Source: Asterella californica (taxonomy: Eukaryota > Streptophyta > Marchantiopsida > Marchantiales > Aytoniaceae). From it: 64,000 nt of DNA. Location of the stretch: NCBI GenBank assembly GCA_036924285.1, contig JAYKYS010000001.1, positions 12,425,501-12,489,500 of the forward strand, read 5' to 3'. Positions 23,641 through 34,900 of this stretch are shown in pieces (the first letter of the stretch is position 1; each line of letters opens with the position of its first letter). A model generated the notes under the pieces. It made no database searches, was not told the DNA's origin, and saw only the letters and a program-made list of their open reading frames with translations. The translations under genes were made by a program, and so were the position numbers.

Positions 23641-23825
23641 ACTTTGCATTACTTGATCGTATCCTTGATTCGCAGCAACAGATTCAGCAAGTTTACTACT
23701 ATGTTACGACTCTACACCGAGAAGAATCCAAGGTTTACGGGGGAGAGAATGTTGAAGCCAGAGCCATAACTGCTGACGCTATGCCGTTAAGTTATGAAGT
23801 AGACAGTGGCAACCGAGAAGGTGGA

Positions 23826-25253
23826 CTAAAGTGTAGAAAATGTACAAGATATACACCGGGGAAAAAGGGCAGAATCAAGAAGAGCACACTGTTTATGTAT
23901 AAGCAACGCTAGCCCTCCACTGCATCCAACGGAGTCCACCGCTAGAACGTGATAGTCGGTCAAGATAGTGTGAATTAAAAACTTAAGCCGATCAGCGGAG
24001 ACATGAGTCTCCTGAAGAGCTAAAACCAAGGGCTTATGAATACGTAGAAAGGCCCTCAAGACAAATTTGCGATGATGGACTCAGATACCATCCACATTCT
24101 AGGAGGTGAGGTTTTGTGCAATGGAGGGGAAGCGGAGCAGGAAATTGGGATTCATTGAGGTGATGAGGCTGTGGGGCCTCCGTCCCTTGCAGAGAACACT
24201 GTATGAGTGGATGTGGAAGGAGTAAGACATAGACGTTTATCCAACACTAAAGTAGTGGAGACATCAATGGATTGGTGAGCTCTATGGATGTGCAAGGAAG
24301 TGTGGGAACTCCACCCACGTGGCTGAAGCGAAGGAGTAAAACCGGAGATCTCCATCGCCGGTTCCCAACTTAGGTGGACCGCCAAACAACCCCTTAGAAA
24401 AGGGAGATTCGAAGCTAAAGCCTGGTCCCCGTCAAGAGGAGAATTGAAAATTGTGAAGGGCGAAAGCAGTGATTTTCCTTGTATGCAGAACATGGAGTCG
24501 TGCTTGCCGAACCCTAGAAGAGGCGACCTAACGACAAAAAGCCTCAAAGGAGATTTTGCCCTCGTACAAGAAGGTGAACACCGAGTGTGAATGGAAAAAA
24601 TGAAAAATATGTAAAATATGTAAACTAAAATCTAGATCCACGTGAAGCCGAATTGCCGAGGAAGGATCAGACGGGAGATCTGCAAAGGATAGCACCCGAA
24701 GCTGGACGAGCAACATGAGTCTATGACGTCATCGGGAGCAGCAAGCACTGACATAATGCAGAGGAAACTGAGCAGAGGACAAAAGAATGTCAGAACCAAA
24801 ATAAGAACATAGTGATGTCATGCTCGATCCTTGATTTGACATATGTCAAAGTGTCATCAATACAAAAGGCGCAGTCAGCCTGAAAAAGAGGAGTGCCCTA
24901 GAGCACAGCGGGGCACGCATGTCCAAGATAGTGACCGCAGATTTGCTCCGAAATGTGAATCTGAATGGAAGAGAGTAGAAAGTGAAACTCGATGTAAATG
25001 AAGCACATAGGTGCGAGCAGAAGGAGAAGAGGAAAGAAAAACTGAATAGCAGTGCGCCGCAAAAATCATGAAGCAGCACGAGCAATGTCACGAATTTAGA
25101 AATGAAGAGTAAAATAATCCTCCAGAGATGACCGCAGTAATGATCCGGCAGACAAGCGCGCAATGCAGCCTAGGGATCTGAAACAGATCCTACAGAACAG
25201 AACAGAAACTGTTGTTTGCAGTAGCGAGAGAATGTAGTAGAGCGTGAAAGATG
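23826..25253 (-). mobile_element. LINE 5' fragment, opposite strand
   Basis: On the minus strand, 24105-23826 encodes an AP-type endonuclease N-terminus: NVDGI, then HKPLVLALQETHVSADRLKF and GCSGGLALLIHK. The tryptophan of the usual SWNV motif is a TAG stop here. Upstream sequence (24150-25253) has poor, broken frames and may be LINE ORF1 or leader; that part is inferred from position only. The Mutator-like element begins ten bases beyond. Confidence 0.55.
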
Positions 25254-25262
25254 GAGCAAGAC
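25254..25262. repeat. Target-site duplication, left (9 bp)
   Basis: GAGCAAGAC, identical to 26873-26881. Confidence 0.9.
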
Positions 25263-25592
25263 GAGGATTTTGCTTAAACAGCACCCGCAGACAATAGTAC
25301 AGGTTGAACAGCACCACAGTCAAATTCTTTAGTTGAACAGCACCCGCTAAGGTTAACTAGTCTTTACCCGATGATTAGAACCGGGATGGAAAAGAGAACT
25401 CGGGCGTATTCCGATGACTTAACATCCCGATGGTTTCCTCCTCCACCGATTTATTTATTTATCTATTTATCTATTTATTATTTATTTATTTAATTTTGCG
25501 GAGTCTCTCCCGCACGTGTGAACACCCAGGGCCCTTTTGCGGAAAAAAACCTTTATCAGAAAATAAACTTGAATAACAACATGATGTTATTC
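25263..25592 (+). repeat. MULE terminal inverted repeat, left
   Basis: The outer 75 bp hold three copies of AACAGCACC (near 25277, 25307 and 25340), possible transposase-binding sites. A TTTA/TCTA microsatellite at about 25449-25495 has expanded only in this arm; the right arm has just AATTTATTAAT there. Confidence 0.85.
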
Positions 25593-25608
25593 AATAACAC
25601 GTGTGAAG

Positions 25609-25995
25609 ACCAGGGTACAGAAATGTTGTTCTAGATCGGAATTTGCCTTCGGGCTGTGAGAAAAAAACCGTGACGTTTAAATAACAACATGTTCTTATTA
25701 TTCTAGATCATGTTGAGGGTTGCTTTAATTCTACAACGAGCTCCCGAAATTCAGTTCCGTTGACTTCGACGTAAATAACGATTTAATTCAGTGTCTTTAG
25801 GCCTTAATTTTCCACTCGAAGTAACTATTCCGGTGGCTAAAGTTCCCGATTTATTAATGTTGCGGAGGCGTCCCGGATATTCCATTCCGATGATCAAGAA
25901 TAATAACAACATGTTATTTAAACATCCGGTTTTTTTCTCACAGAGTGAAGGGAAATTCCGATCCAGAACAACATGTACCCCGGTCTTCACACGCG
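25609..25995. repeat. Nested inverted repeat inside the MULE
   Basis: Arms at about 25609-25693 and 25911-25995 pair (GTGTGAAGACC with GGTCTTCACAC, GTGAGAAAAAAACCG with CGGTTTTTTTCTCAC, TTTAAATAACAACATG with CATGTTATTTAAA). Near 25853-25880 TTATTAATGTTGCGGAGGC also matches part of the outer repeat, so the interior seems built from rearranged terminal repeats. Confidence 0.75.
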
Positions 25996-26471
25996 AGAAT
26001 ATCCTGCCCCACGGCATTGTACAAATAGAAAGAAAAAGACAAAAATTTTAAAAATACCACCGCGGAAGGCTCCATGGCCTTGTACAGTGAAGGAACCCGG
26101 GAAATAATACATTCACAGTATAATTTTTGCTTGTACAGTGAAGAAGGAAGCAGGGTATACAGTGCAGTACAATTTTAAATTTTTCAGTGGTTGGGTTCGA
26201 GAAATTTGAAACTGAAGGAAGCGGGGGACTATACAGTCTCGGCTATACTCGCGGCTGCTTTCGTGCAAAGACAAATTTGAAGTTAAATTTAGATGTCTAA
26301 ATTAAAAATACTATATTTAAATTTCTATATTTAAAATCCGAATTCACCTCAGCGAAACACATTGCCTCTGGAAAACCAAAAACCCATAAGTGCTGTGGGT
26401 TTGACTGTAAGTATACCAGTATAAGTAAAGTTGTTTTTTCGAATGAAAACAGACTGTCCAGACATAATTTA

Positions 26472-26543
26472 GAGTTAACCCTTCTTTAAATTAGGGTTAA
26501 CTCATAAATTATTCCTCATGTACACTTCTAAGTGTACATGAGG
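26472..26543. repeat. Two perfect hairpins inside the MULE
   Basis: GAGTTAACCC (26472-26481) pairs with GGGTTAACTC (26494-26503). CCTCATGTACACTT (26514-26527) pairs with AAGTGTACATGAGG (26530-26543) across only two bases. They lie just inside the right terminal repeat. Confidence 0.85.
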
Positions 26544-26574
26544 TGAATATACAGTCATGAATCACTTTTCAGCG

Positions 26575-26872
26575 AGAATAACAACATGGTGTTATTAAAT
26601 TTATTTATGATAACGGTTTTTTTCGCAAAAGACCCTGAGTGTTCACACGTGCGGGATAGCCTCCGCAACATTAATAAATTAGTTGGAGGAGGGAAACCAT
26701 CGGGATGTTACGTCACCGGAATATTTACGCCCGAGTTCTCCTTTCCATCCCGGTTCTAATCATCGGGTAAAGACTAGTTAACCTTACCAGAGTGCTGTTC
26801 AACTAAATAATTTGACTGTGGTGCTGTTCAACCTGTACTATTGTCTGCGGGTGCTGTTTAAGCAAAAACCTC
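26575..26872 (-). repeat. MULE terminal inverted repeat, right
   Basis: Inverted match of the left repeat, ending AAGCAAAAACCTC directly before the second target duplication. Confidence 0.85.
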
Positions 26873-26881
26873 GAGCAAGAC
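26873..26881. repeat. Target-site duplication, right (9 bp)
   Basis: GAGCAAGAC, identical to 25254-25262. Confidence 0.9.
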
Positions 26882-29624
26882 GGCTGATGGAAGAGAACTC
26901 AGAAGAAATCCAGTAATGCAAAGCTAAGAGAGATGAAGTCAAGTAAAACAAACATAATAGAGATGCAGTCAAGTAAATCTTTGTAGCTAAATGAGAAGTG
27001 AAGTTAGTGTGCAATAAAAAAAAAATTTATGAGATTCTCAAGTGACATCGACGTACTATATTGCCTTGTTACAGATTCCACAAACTCAATAATGAAGGAA
27101 CGTGCTTCTTGCTTGGCTCCTCCATCGCAACTTCTCTCAAAGCATATCTTGGCACATGAATGTCTGGATAGGATTGTTGTCGTAGTGTTACATAAAACCT
27201 GTCAATCACATTGTGCGTAGATTCTCGTTGCTTTATGCACTGACTTCATCTCTGTGCTGTACTGCGCTGGCCAACTACAGTAAGTCCTAAGATCAAGTGT
27301 AATGTTCTTTTCAAATGTGCTAGTGTCTACTTGGAACTCACGATTGCTTCAAGGATTTAGTTCCCATGGAGATGTTTTTGTGGACGATCGTAAAAAAGTA
27401 GTCACAAAACTGCAATCGTTCATTGGACTTCTCGCTCTAATATAATGTCGAGTATCTTACTCATCCTATCGAACCGCTATAACTTTCTTCCATAGAACAT
27501 AAAGCAATGAAGATCTAAACGATTTTATTATCGGGGATATATACAAGTCTTTATTTTATATTTTATTGATATATGTCCAGTCAAAAAATATCTTATTTCT
27601 TATATAATTTATTTTTATGAAATGAGTTTCACTGTGAAACTTGGAGTTCTCACACGGATTACACGTCTTGCAGTCTCCCCGGTCGCCCAAGAAGAACAGC
27701 AGGTCGGAGGTTACTCATAGTTTCAAACGACTCTTCCTCATTCTCATTGCTTCTGTTCCTTTTGCAATGAAAAGGTGGAAAAATGAACATTCAACATGAA
27801 CTTCTAGAGAACTTTTGTACGTTTGTTGTTATCAGAAAAGATATAAGTGTTAAGAAGAAATTTTATACTGAATTGAGAAAAAAATAAAATCTGCTATAAC
27901 TGTTATTCACAATTAGAGTTGCATTGCAGTCTAAACATAACCCATAAAGACAGCATAAATAACGTGATTCAGTGCGATCACCTAAAAGATTTAATTTATG
28001 AAATAATCCACTTAATGGAAAGATTTGGTTACAAGTGGGTCCACTAGATGGCAAATAAATGCTAATTAAATACAATACATGGCTATGATAACCTTAGTAG
28101 TGACTAGTGTTTACATGTAAGTGTATTAAAGTGCGAATGCGTTCGCTGATCTACTTATTTTCATGACAGATGAACAGAAAATGTAACAAGGATTGAAGAT
28201 TTTAAAATTCACTTTTGTCATCATCGCGACAAATCATTTCACTTTCAGAGGGCACGGTTGAGGGTGCAGGCATGAGAGGAGGAATGAATGATGAGATTTT
28301 GTCATTCTGATGATGACAGAGCTAGAGTTCAAGCTCTATCGAGAGTTATTTTGATCTTCAACAGATTGATCGTTTCTAATATAGTTGGAGTGAGGGCTTG
28401 AGAGTTTGTATGGAAGGTTGGGAGTATGGATGACTCCAAGACTATATGTTATAATCATTACTATCCAATGCAACATTTTTAAAGAGAAGAATTGGACAGT
28501 GTGCAAGCCAGTGGGTCGTCGAGTGTTCAAAGCATGTAATATGTGCGATGCAAGACGTGGGGACAAGAATGTATATAAAGAAGAGGAGGTGGATGATATT
28601 CAGATGTTGGAGAGTGTAGATTGTGAAATAAGCGATTTCCTGGATGTAGTCTCATAAGTTTTTGACTCACAAGATAGCCAAGATTAAATTATCTTTAGTC
28701 GGATTGTTATCCGTCTATTGAACGAAGCACTTCTCAAAGTTGGACTGAGTACTCATAGTGTAACGGCATTAACAATCGAAGGTAGCTGTGATGAGTTGTC
28801 TCGTTGGTATATAGACTTCATTAAGAAGTTTCTGAAACCTGACTTGGAATGCACATCCTGCTACTACCGGGGTCTTCAATTTTTGAAGTTACCATCAAAC
28901 AAGTAGAAATGATCAGTTTGCAGTAGTTTTTTATGGTGCATATCTAGAGATGACAAGTATGGAAATAGGTACCGCATCAATAAGGATGAGGAATGGTGCA
29001 GTAGTCACAATGCTGATGAGAAGAATCATTTATCATACAAGCGTAAAAAGTTAGATCGATACTCTTGCAAAAGGTCAATAAAATCACTCTGGATATATAA
29101 TAAAAAATGTAGTAATAGTTTTTTTCCAGCATCTATGTTTTCATGCGAGACAAACATTCGTACGCGTTTCTCTTTGATGTCATTACATCGTCAATACCGA
29201 GATGAAATTATTATTACGGTAATCAAATTCAGTTTCTAATTACAATATTATGTTATTGGGTTTTCCGATGCAGGACCAGGATTACGATAGGATCATTGTC
29301 CATCAACGCTGTCCCTTCATCCCAGAGCTTAATATTCCCAAATGAAATACAGCATGGTTTTTTGTTGTTATCGTCTGTGTGAAATAATGTATATCAAAGG
29401 ATAATGTTTTCTGGGCTTGATTTCTATTTTCCGTTAATCATATAATCATCACATTATCTGAAATTTGTCTCAACCGGATCATTTGTCTCAATCGGAGTAG
29501 GATAAATTCTGCGTTGCGCTTTACACGCTAGAGGAAGGCGTTGATGGATGTATTGCTAGAGATGCATTCACTTCTTTTGCATGTTCGTCTGGAGTCCGTT
29601 GACGGCAGAGGCAGCCGCCGTCGC
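26882..29624. other. No gene recognised
   Basis: Short ORFs only. The longest (28406-28657 and 28718-28906, both plus) have no recognisable domain. The dispersed repeat T copy 2 lies at 28032-28140. The rest is AT-rich, with no clear repeat border. Confidence 0.4.
28032..28140 (+). repeat. Dispersed repeat T, copy 2
   Basis: Matches 6771-6895 in the same orientation (GATGGCAAATAAATGCTAAT, GGCTATGATAACC, GTATTAAAGTGC). Confidence 0.65.
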
Positions 29625-29646
29625 TGTTTTCAGAGCCGCTTTTGGT
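29625..29646. repeat. LINE target-site duplication, left (22 bp)
   Basis: The 22 bases from TGTTTTCAGAGC to GCTTTTGGT are identical to 32615-32636. The poly(T) run, which is the LINE poly(A) tail on the minus strand, starts right at its end. Confidence 0.95.
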
Positions 29647-29701
29647 TTTTTTTTTTTTTTTTTTAAGGAAAGGGCGGCAGTGCGCCCGGCAATAACTTTA
29701 T

Positions 29702-30784
29702 TTAAAAAGTAGTCAATACATTTGAGGGCGTCCCCGGGTCCCATATCATTAAGCCCTTATCGGGAAGCGAAACGACCACCGCACCCCACCTAGCGGAGGC
29801 GTCCACGTAACCGCTAATCTTGCTACCGGGAGGCGAGACGCCGTTCCTACCCCGCTTAGTCGGGACTCTCGCCAAAGAAGGCGGCCCGCTAGTTTCTAAC
29901 CTACCAGGCTCCGTGGAATCCGTCTTGATCGTGCTCTGGAGGATATCGAGATTGGCGATGGCAGAGCGGCTTCGCTTCTTGCTTCCGTGGCCATAGCTCC
30001 CGTGGAGGGCGATGATGGTGGTGTAGGCAGAATTTTTCGTGCTCTTGTCGTCGACGGGCAGGAAGGTGGTGGTGCAGAGGAGAATGCAAAATCTCCTGCA
30101 CACCCCCGAGGATCTGCGCCCCGGGCCCACTTTGCCCCCGCAACTAACATAGTTCTTCGTCTTCGAGCACCTCCTCGACTCGATACGACTCTCGTATTCC
30201 TTGACAGGGTTACTATCTTCAATCATCGCGTATTGCCTGACACTTGGATGCCTTTTGTCTTCATCGGTCTGCTCATTTCTTCTCCGGGCGTTAATGATGA
30301 GCCCCCTGAGTATCCTCGAGATCCAGAAATCCTCCGGCTGCCGGGGCTCCTGTCTCTGAGGATACACGTTTATGGCCCCCTTGGTCCAAGGAACCCGAAG
30401 TTCTCTGTCTTTATTTTTCATTGCACCGTTCTCCGTCCTTTCCTTCTCGTTGTGCTTTTGAGATGAGGTGCAATTAATCTTCTGTTCCTGAGTGCTCCAG
30501 GTGTCGATGGTGCACTCCTCGGAAGTCTTCCCTAATCCGCCCTCCGAGGCGATGTCAGATTGGTGGAGTCCTCGCTTCTCGCATTTGACGTCAGGTTGGT
30601 GGGGTCCTCGCTTCTCTTGAACCACTTTGTCATCGTTCTCCATCGTGATGTGTCTCGGCGAGGGTGTGTCAGCTTCGATCCCTGTCCCATGTCTCTTGCT
30701 CCTCGAGGATCTGTTAGGAGGTGGGGTATCCTGGAGGTGGATGTTCATGATTGGTTGCGAAATGTCTCTCCTGAGTGCGGTCAC
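29702..30784 (-). CDS. LINE downstream ORF, unknown function
   Basis: A 360-codon open frame lies after the RT/zinc-finger ORF and overlaps its last 71 bp in another frame. It has no domain I recognise. The N-terminal two thirds are rich in K, E, R and Q. The end (SGYVDASARWGAVVVSLPDK) is faintly like the first strand of an RNase H, the domain found last in many plant LINEs, but that is a guess. An antisense frame of 159 codons is also open here, so high GC content may explain part of the openness. It could be a real third product or read-through 3' sequence. Confidence 0.4.
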   Translation of the reverse strand: MTALRRDISQPIMNIHLQDTPPPNRSSRSKRHGTGIEADTPSPRHITMENDDKVVQEKRGPHQPDVKCEKRGLHQSDIASEGGLGKTSEECTIDTWSTQEQKINCTSSQKHNEKERTENGAMKNKDRELRVPWTKGAINVYPQRQEPRQPEDFWISRILRGLIINARRRNEQTDEDKRHPSVRQYAMIEDSNPVKEYESRIESRRCSKTKNYVSCGGKVGPGRRSSGVCRRFCILLCTTTFLPVDDKSTKNSAYTTIIALHGSYGHGSKKRSRSAIANLDILQSTIKTDSTEPGRLETSGPPSLARVPTKRGRNGVSPPGSKISGYVDASARWGAVVVSLPDKGLMIWDPGTPSNVLTTF

Positions 30785-32614
30785 TAATCTCTTCTTCTCT
30801 GCTTACCCTTGGATGTAGTTGCTCTTGGATTTCCCTAATGGTATTCATTGCGTTTATCCACGCCCGTTTGTTTCTCTCACACGCATCTTCCCTTAGCTCA
30901 GCCCACGCAGCCTTAGCAACTTCGGTGAGTATTCTAGCGGCCGGTCTTTCAGATCTGATGTTCCTGAAGACAAGGTTCGTTCTTTCCGTCCAGGCAACTT
31001 GAGTATGTTCTGTGACTAAGTACAGTAGAGCAGGGTTGACTGTGCGAATCTCGATCGCTTTGTCAATGGTGTTCAGTAGGCTCTCTTCCTCTCTGTATTG
31101 GACCCCCCACTGTCTATTGTGTATCCCTAACCTGTGCCATCGTCTTTTTACTATTTCGCAGTCCCACAGGAGGTGTTCTATCGTTTCAGCTGTTCCTCTG
31201 CATCTGGGGCAAAGGCCATCTCCTATGTTCATTTGAGAGGCCCTCTCGTTCGTGAAAAATCCTTTGTTTAGAATTCTCCATAGCCATAGGTTCGACCGGT
31301 GTGATCCTCCTCTGTCCCAGACCCCTTGCCATCTCCTCTGCCACTTCTCCCTGGTGTCGTGGATGTTCCACCTTCTGTTTAGGGGTGGTTCAGGTTGAGC
31401 AACCCTCGGGAGCAGTTCCTTTCATGTGCGAAAGCTTTGTGTCCATCCGCTTAGTGTTGTTTCCCCAATTTTCCAACTCCAGTTAGGACTTTCCTGCAGG
31501 GTAGCCGTAGTTAAAACTACCTCACCCCCCCACCGAACCAGAGCTTGGAAAGCTTCATTACTCTCTTCCGGCGCCCAGTCAGAGTTGACGTCTAGGTGGC
31601 AGTTTTCCAGGCCATTGATCAGGTCGAGGTCCTTAATCTGTTTCAGAGTCGTTAACTTCCTCCTGCTCGCTTCTTTTGTGGCCTCTCTTTTCTCTTGGTC
31701 GCTAACTCTGCCATGTCTCTGCCACAGAGCTGTGACTTGCTCTAAGCTCAAATCTGCCTTTAGCTCCAGGGGAGTTCCCGACAGAGTAAGTTTAGAGCAT
31801 ATCTTTGTCCAACTTTTCAAGAGAGAGTTTAGGGTGGGTAAATTCTTACACTGTAAATTAGTCAGCAGTAGCAGGCCCTCCTCGGACGACCACTCCTTGC
31901 ACCGCTTTTTCCTCGTCCCTTTCTTCAGTGCTTCTTGGATCCCCCATTTGGCAATGATCTTCCATTCTTGGTTACCTCCTTCCAGTAGCTTCCCTAGATA
32001 CTTCAATTTCAGTGCCTGAGCGACTACCGAGAAAGGTACGATCCCTAGACCTCCTTCTCTTTTGCACTTCGTGATCGTGTCCCAAGCAACTAGCGCTGTT
32101 TTGTTCCCGCCCTCCACATTTTTTCCCCAAAGAAAGCTTCTGCAAACTCCCTCCAGCTTTTTGAAGCCTTCTGCCGTACCGTTTAAGCACGTGAGCTGAT
32201 AGGCCGGTATACCTCTAAGCACGTGCTGGAGGAGAATAACCCGGCTTGGCCATGAGAGAAGTCGGTTCGCCCAGTGTTGGAGCTTTTTTGTCAATTTCTC
32301 TAACAAAGTATTAACCATTTGAGCTTCCGTCAGACCAACTCCGATGGGTATTCCCAAGTATCTGTGGACTTGCCCGGGCCTGGCGATCTTACATCCAGTT
32401 TCCTCCAACCAGGTTGGAACAACGTTCATGCCTAGCGGTACCACTAGCGACTTGCCAAGGTTTAAAGCCGCTCTGGAGACCTGTTCATAACGTCTAATTA
32501 CTTCTTGGGTCTCCCTAAAGCACTCCTCAGTCCCTTTGATCATCAGGCCTGTATCGTCCGCAAAAAGCTGGTGCAACAGACTCTTCCCCTCTCCTAACTG
32601 TATGCCTTGATGTA
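30714..32614 (-). pseudogene. LINE reverse transcriptase and zinc-finger ORF, one nonsense codon
   Basis: Reading from 32614 the frame is open at the truncation (HQGIQLGEGKSLLHQ) and passes through the catalytic LFADDTGLMIKG (about 32570-32535). The RT palm and thumb follow (YLGIPIGVGL, ANRLLSWPSRVILLQHVL, CRSFLWG). It stops at a TGA at 31422-31424. The same frame continues past it: RRWQGVWDRGG, NLWLWRILNKGFFTNERAS, then GLCPRCRGTAETIEHLLWDC, the zf-RVT zinc-binding motif, ending at 30714. The stop could come from one CGA-to-TGA change. Without it the frame would be about 630 codons. The protein would copy LINE RNA at a nicked target. Confidence 0.9.
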
Positions 32615-32636
32615 TGTTTTCAGAGCCGCTTTTGGT
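32615..32636. repeat. LINE target-site duplication, right (22 bp)
   Basis: Identical to 29625-29646. The host sequence continues GCGGCGCGTGCGGG after it. Confidence 0.95.
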
Positions 32637-34900
32637 GCGGCGCGTGCGGGAGTGATTCTTTGCCGCATTCTAAACGATTGACCCGCCGCACCTTGCCAGT
32701 CGACCGTTATAATTACCTGACTATAGCAGGTAACATGAAGCCTGCGACAGAGAAATTATTTGGCACCGACTCCTCGTTACGGCATTAAGAGTTCGATTCA
32801 GTAAAGCACCGGTGACCGTAGAATTAACCGCAAAGTTCTGAAGCATGAAGGATAAGACTGAAAACCGACGGAGCCGCAGACGCGAAATCTCAAGGTGCGA
32901 ATACAGTAGACTGAGAATCGAAAAGTAAATTGCTATGGACATTTCCGTGCATTTCAGCGCACGGACTGTCACCAAACTCGAAGAACGGTGGTGGAAGGCC
33001 GAGGGAGACTGAAAGCCTCCATTTTGCAGAAACGTACAAGATTGAATTACATTCTACCATGTAGAGTAAGGCTTTGCCTGGCAGCCGAGGTGCTTACGGC
33101 CGGAAAGCAACCGCCGGCAGGGCATTCCACAACGTTCCGTTGAGATTCTTTTCGTTTTCAACTGCAGGCGCCCAGCCGCCCAGTCCAAAAATTTGAATCT
33201 ATCTTCGTTCTGACCGCGTATGGACGGGAGCGTCAACAGAAGTTGAATGTTTGGTTTTGTTACATTTGGCTGATCTCTCGTTCTGTAAAGTACAGAAGAA
33301 GACTGTTGCTCAAAGGCTACTTAGTTACCAGTAAGGGTTACGTGCATCGTTATGGCCTTACCCTTAGTAGTATGGGAAACATCGGTATGCGCGTAATCTT
33401 AGTGCTAATGGTCCCGTACCTGTCTGTGTCGATTAGCAGTGAATTGGTGTAGAGCACATGTAATTTGTGGCTCCTTGAATTGTTCGGCTCGTCTTTGCTT
33501 CAAGATGAGAGCTTGTTTCGATCAGTGCCTTCCGTCGATGGTGTTATAGATGGATGTGTAATCATCCTCGAAATTGATCGTAGAAGTTCCCTGAACAGAA
33601 TTCCGCTTTTAGTCGAAATCTGGCCGCTGAACTATCCTATATCCCACTGGGTTCTTTCTCCCATTGGCACAAGTTGCCTAGAAATTATTTGAAACTCCGA
33701 GGAAGTCGAAAGCATGCGAACAAGGTACTGGAGGATTGTGTGGAAACATTGATCTTTTCTCGAGTTTTGCGAGTAACTGAAGGAACGGCGTTATTGTCCA
33801 CTCATCCGAAAATCAGCATCGCAGGCCCTATCCTCTACCAGGAGCATAACCATACCATGAAAGCACTCACCAGGAATCCTCGAGTTCTTTGGTTCAAGAA
33901 ATCTGCACCAACCATAAGCAGGCTCACTGTCAAATGAGTCTGGAAAATGTTATACACCTCTCCAGTATCCTGAAGTATAGTATGTTACATTGTGGTCGTA
34001 CCCACTGCTTATGTTTCATTAGACGGCAGAAGGATCCAACTGAAAAGCAACAGCCAGTTATTGAGTTCATTCGAGTTCAACATCGAGCCATCTAAGTTTC
34101 TTGTTTACCTTCCAACTGAAGGTTTCTGATGTTCCGCATGCATGCAGCAATACAGGATGCAGCATACTCACGGTAACATCGTACGTACCTAGGGCAGTAG
34201 GGCCCCTGACACAGCAGTTGTCTCCAGAACGTGCACAACAGACTGAACGAGGCACAAGCTGACAAAAGTGAATTCCAAAGTAGAACAGAATCTCGTCTGG
34301 TGACTGGTGAACACTCCGGTCTATAACCAGCTTGTCAAAAAGGGGCACAGCAAACTATCTAGTCATCAAAGCTCTCAACGATTGTGAAACTTGCATCAAC
34401 GCTGCCAGGGGCGTATTCAGCTCCTTGTCCTTGTGAAACGAAATGGAGCTCTGCACCGCACTGCACTGCACTGCACTGCACCATGCGGTTCCGCAATATT
34501 TGAGCTACCTATCCTGTCACAACGTTCTCCATACCAGACCTTCGGAGTCACACTCCCACCAGTCAATCTACTACTACGGTAGTCAAGAAACTCGAAAGCA
34601 CTGAGCTGAGCAATCCTCCATGTTCATTAGTTCCCTCTTAGACTAGTGTTTGATGAAAGAAACCGAGCAAAGTAGAGTGCACTAATAATTAGGTTCGAAC
34701 ACTGTAAGGTGACTGTCGTGGACCGACTCCGGGGCTAGCTAACTTTATCAGTAAACTGGTTTCGGCTTTTGATTAAGTAAAATTGGCATATGGGTACAAT
34801 TGCATAATCTTTTTGTGATGATCGACTTGCTAACGGATGGACCTGAGAGTGAAGTAAGCAGAATGCGGCCCAATACGATCCAAAGCCTCGGGTAAAGTTT
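32637..34900. other. No gene recognised; 3' flank of the F-box gene
   Basis: Moderate-GC unique-looking sequence with short ORFs on both strands (for example 33054-33236 minus, 33674-33937 plus), none with a known domain. TGTCGTGGACCGACTCC at about 34715 resembles the start of repeat R for about 15 bases only. The 3' UTR of the F-box gene should start at 34900 and run down. Confidence 0.4.
34451..34482. repeat. TGCAC pentamer microsatellite
   Basis: About six units of (A/C)CTGCAC-type pentamers, CTGCACCGCACTGCACTGCA and onward, slightly imperfect at the start. Confidence 0.85.

Larger units (their letters stand above)
25263..26872. mobile_element. Non-autonomous Mutator-like element (MULE)
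   Basis: A 1610-bp unit flanked by a perfect 9-bp duplication GAGCAAGAC. The terminal inverted repeats span about 300-330 bp (25263-25592 and about 26575-26872) at about 90% identity by eye and start GAGG(A/T)TTTTGCTTAAACAG. Nine-base target duplications and long terminal inverted repeats are the hallmark of the Mutator superfamily. No transposase is encoded, so it would depend on an enzyme supplied elsewhere. The two internal ORFs (25751-26017 and 25791-26051) oppose each other and show no domain. A second, nested inverted repeat lies inside. Confidence 0.85.
29647..32614 (-). mobile_element. 5'-truncated LINE (L1-type), young insertion
   Basis: A ~3-kb non-LTR retrotransposon on the minus strand, bounded by a perfect 22-bp duplication. 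The 3' end has an AATAAA signal near 29697-29703 followed by a poly(A) run (T at about 29645-29664 on plus). The 5' end is cut inside the reverse transcriptase just upstream of its FADD box, typical of incomplete target-primed reverse transcription. Coding order: RT end, zinc-finger region, then a third long ORF. The perfect duplication, intact tail and mostly open frames suggest a recent insertion. Confidence 0.95.

Noticed and set aside
25590..26050. CRISPR-like or phage-like array
   Set aside because: The repeats are inverted parts of a MULE, not evenly spaced direct repeats, and the sequence is a plant nuclear genome.
29987..30466. 159-codon plus-strand ORF
   Set aside because: It is antisense to the LINE downstream ORF and lies wholly inside the LINE.
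31426..32019. 197-codon plus-strand ORF
   Set aside because: It is the antisense shadow of the LINE reverse transcriptase.
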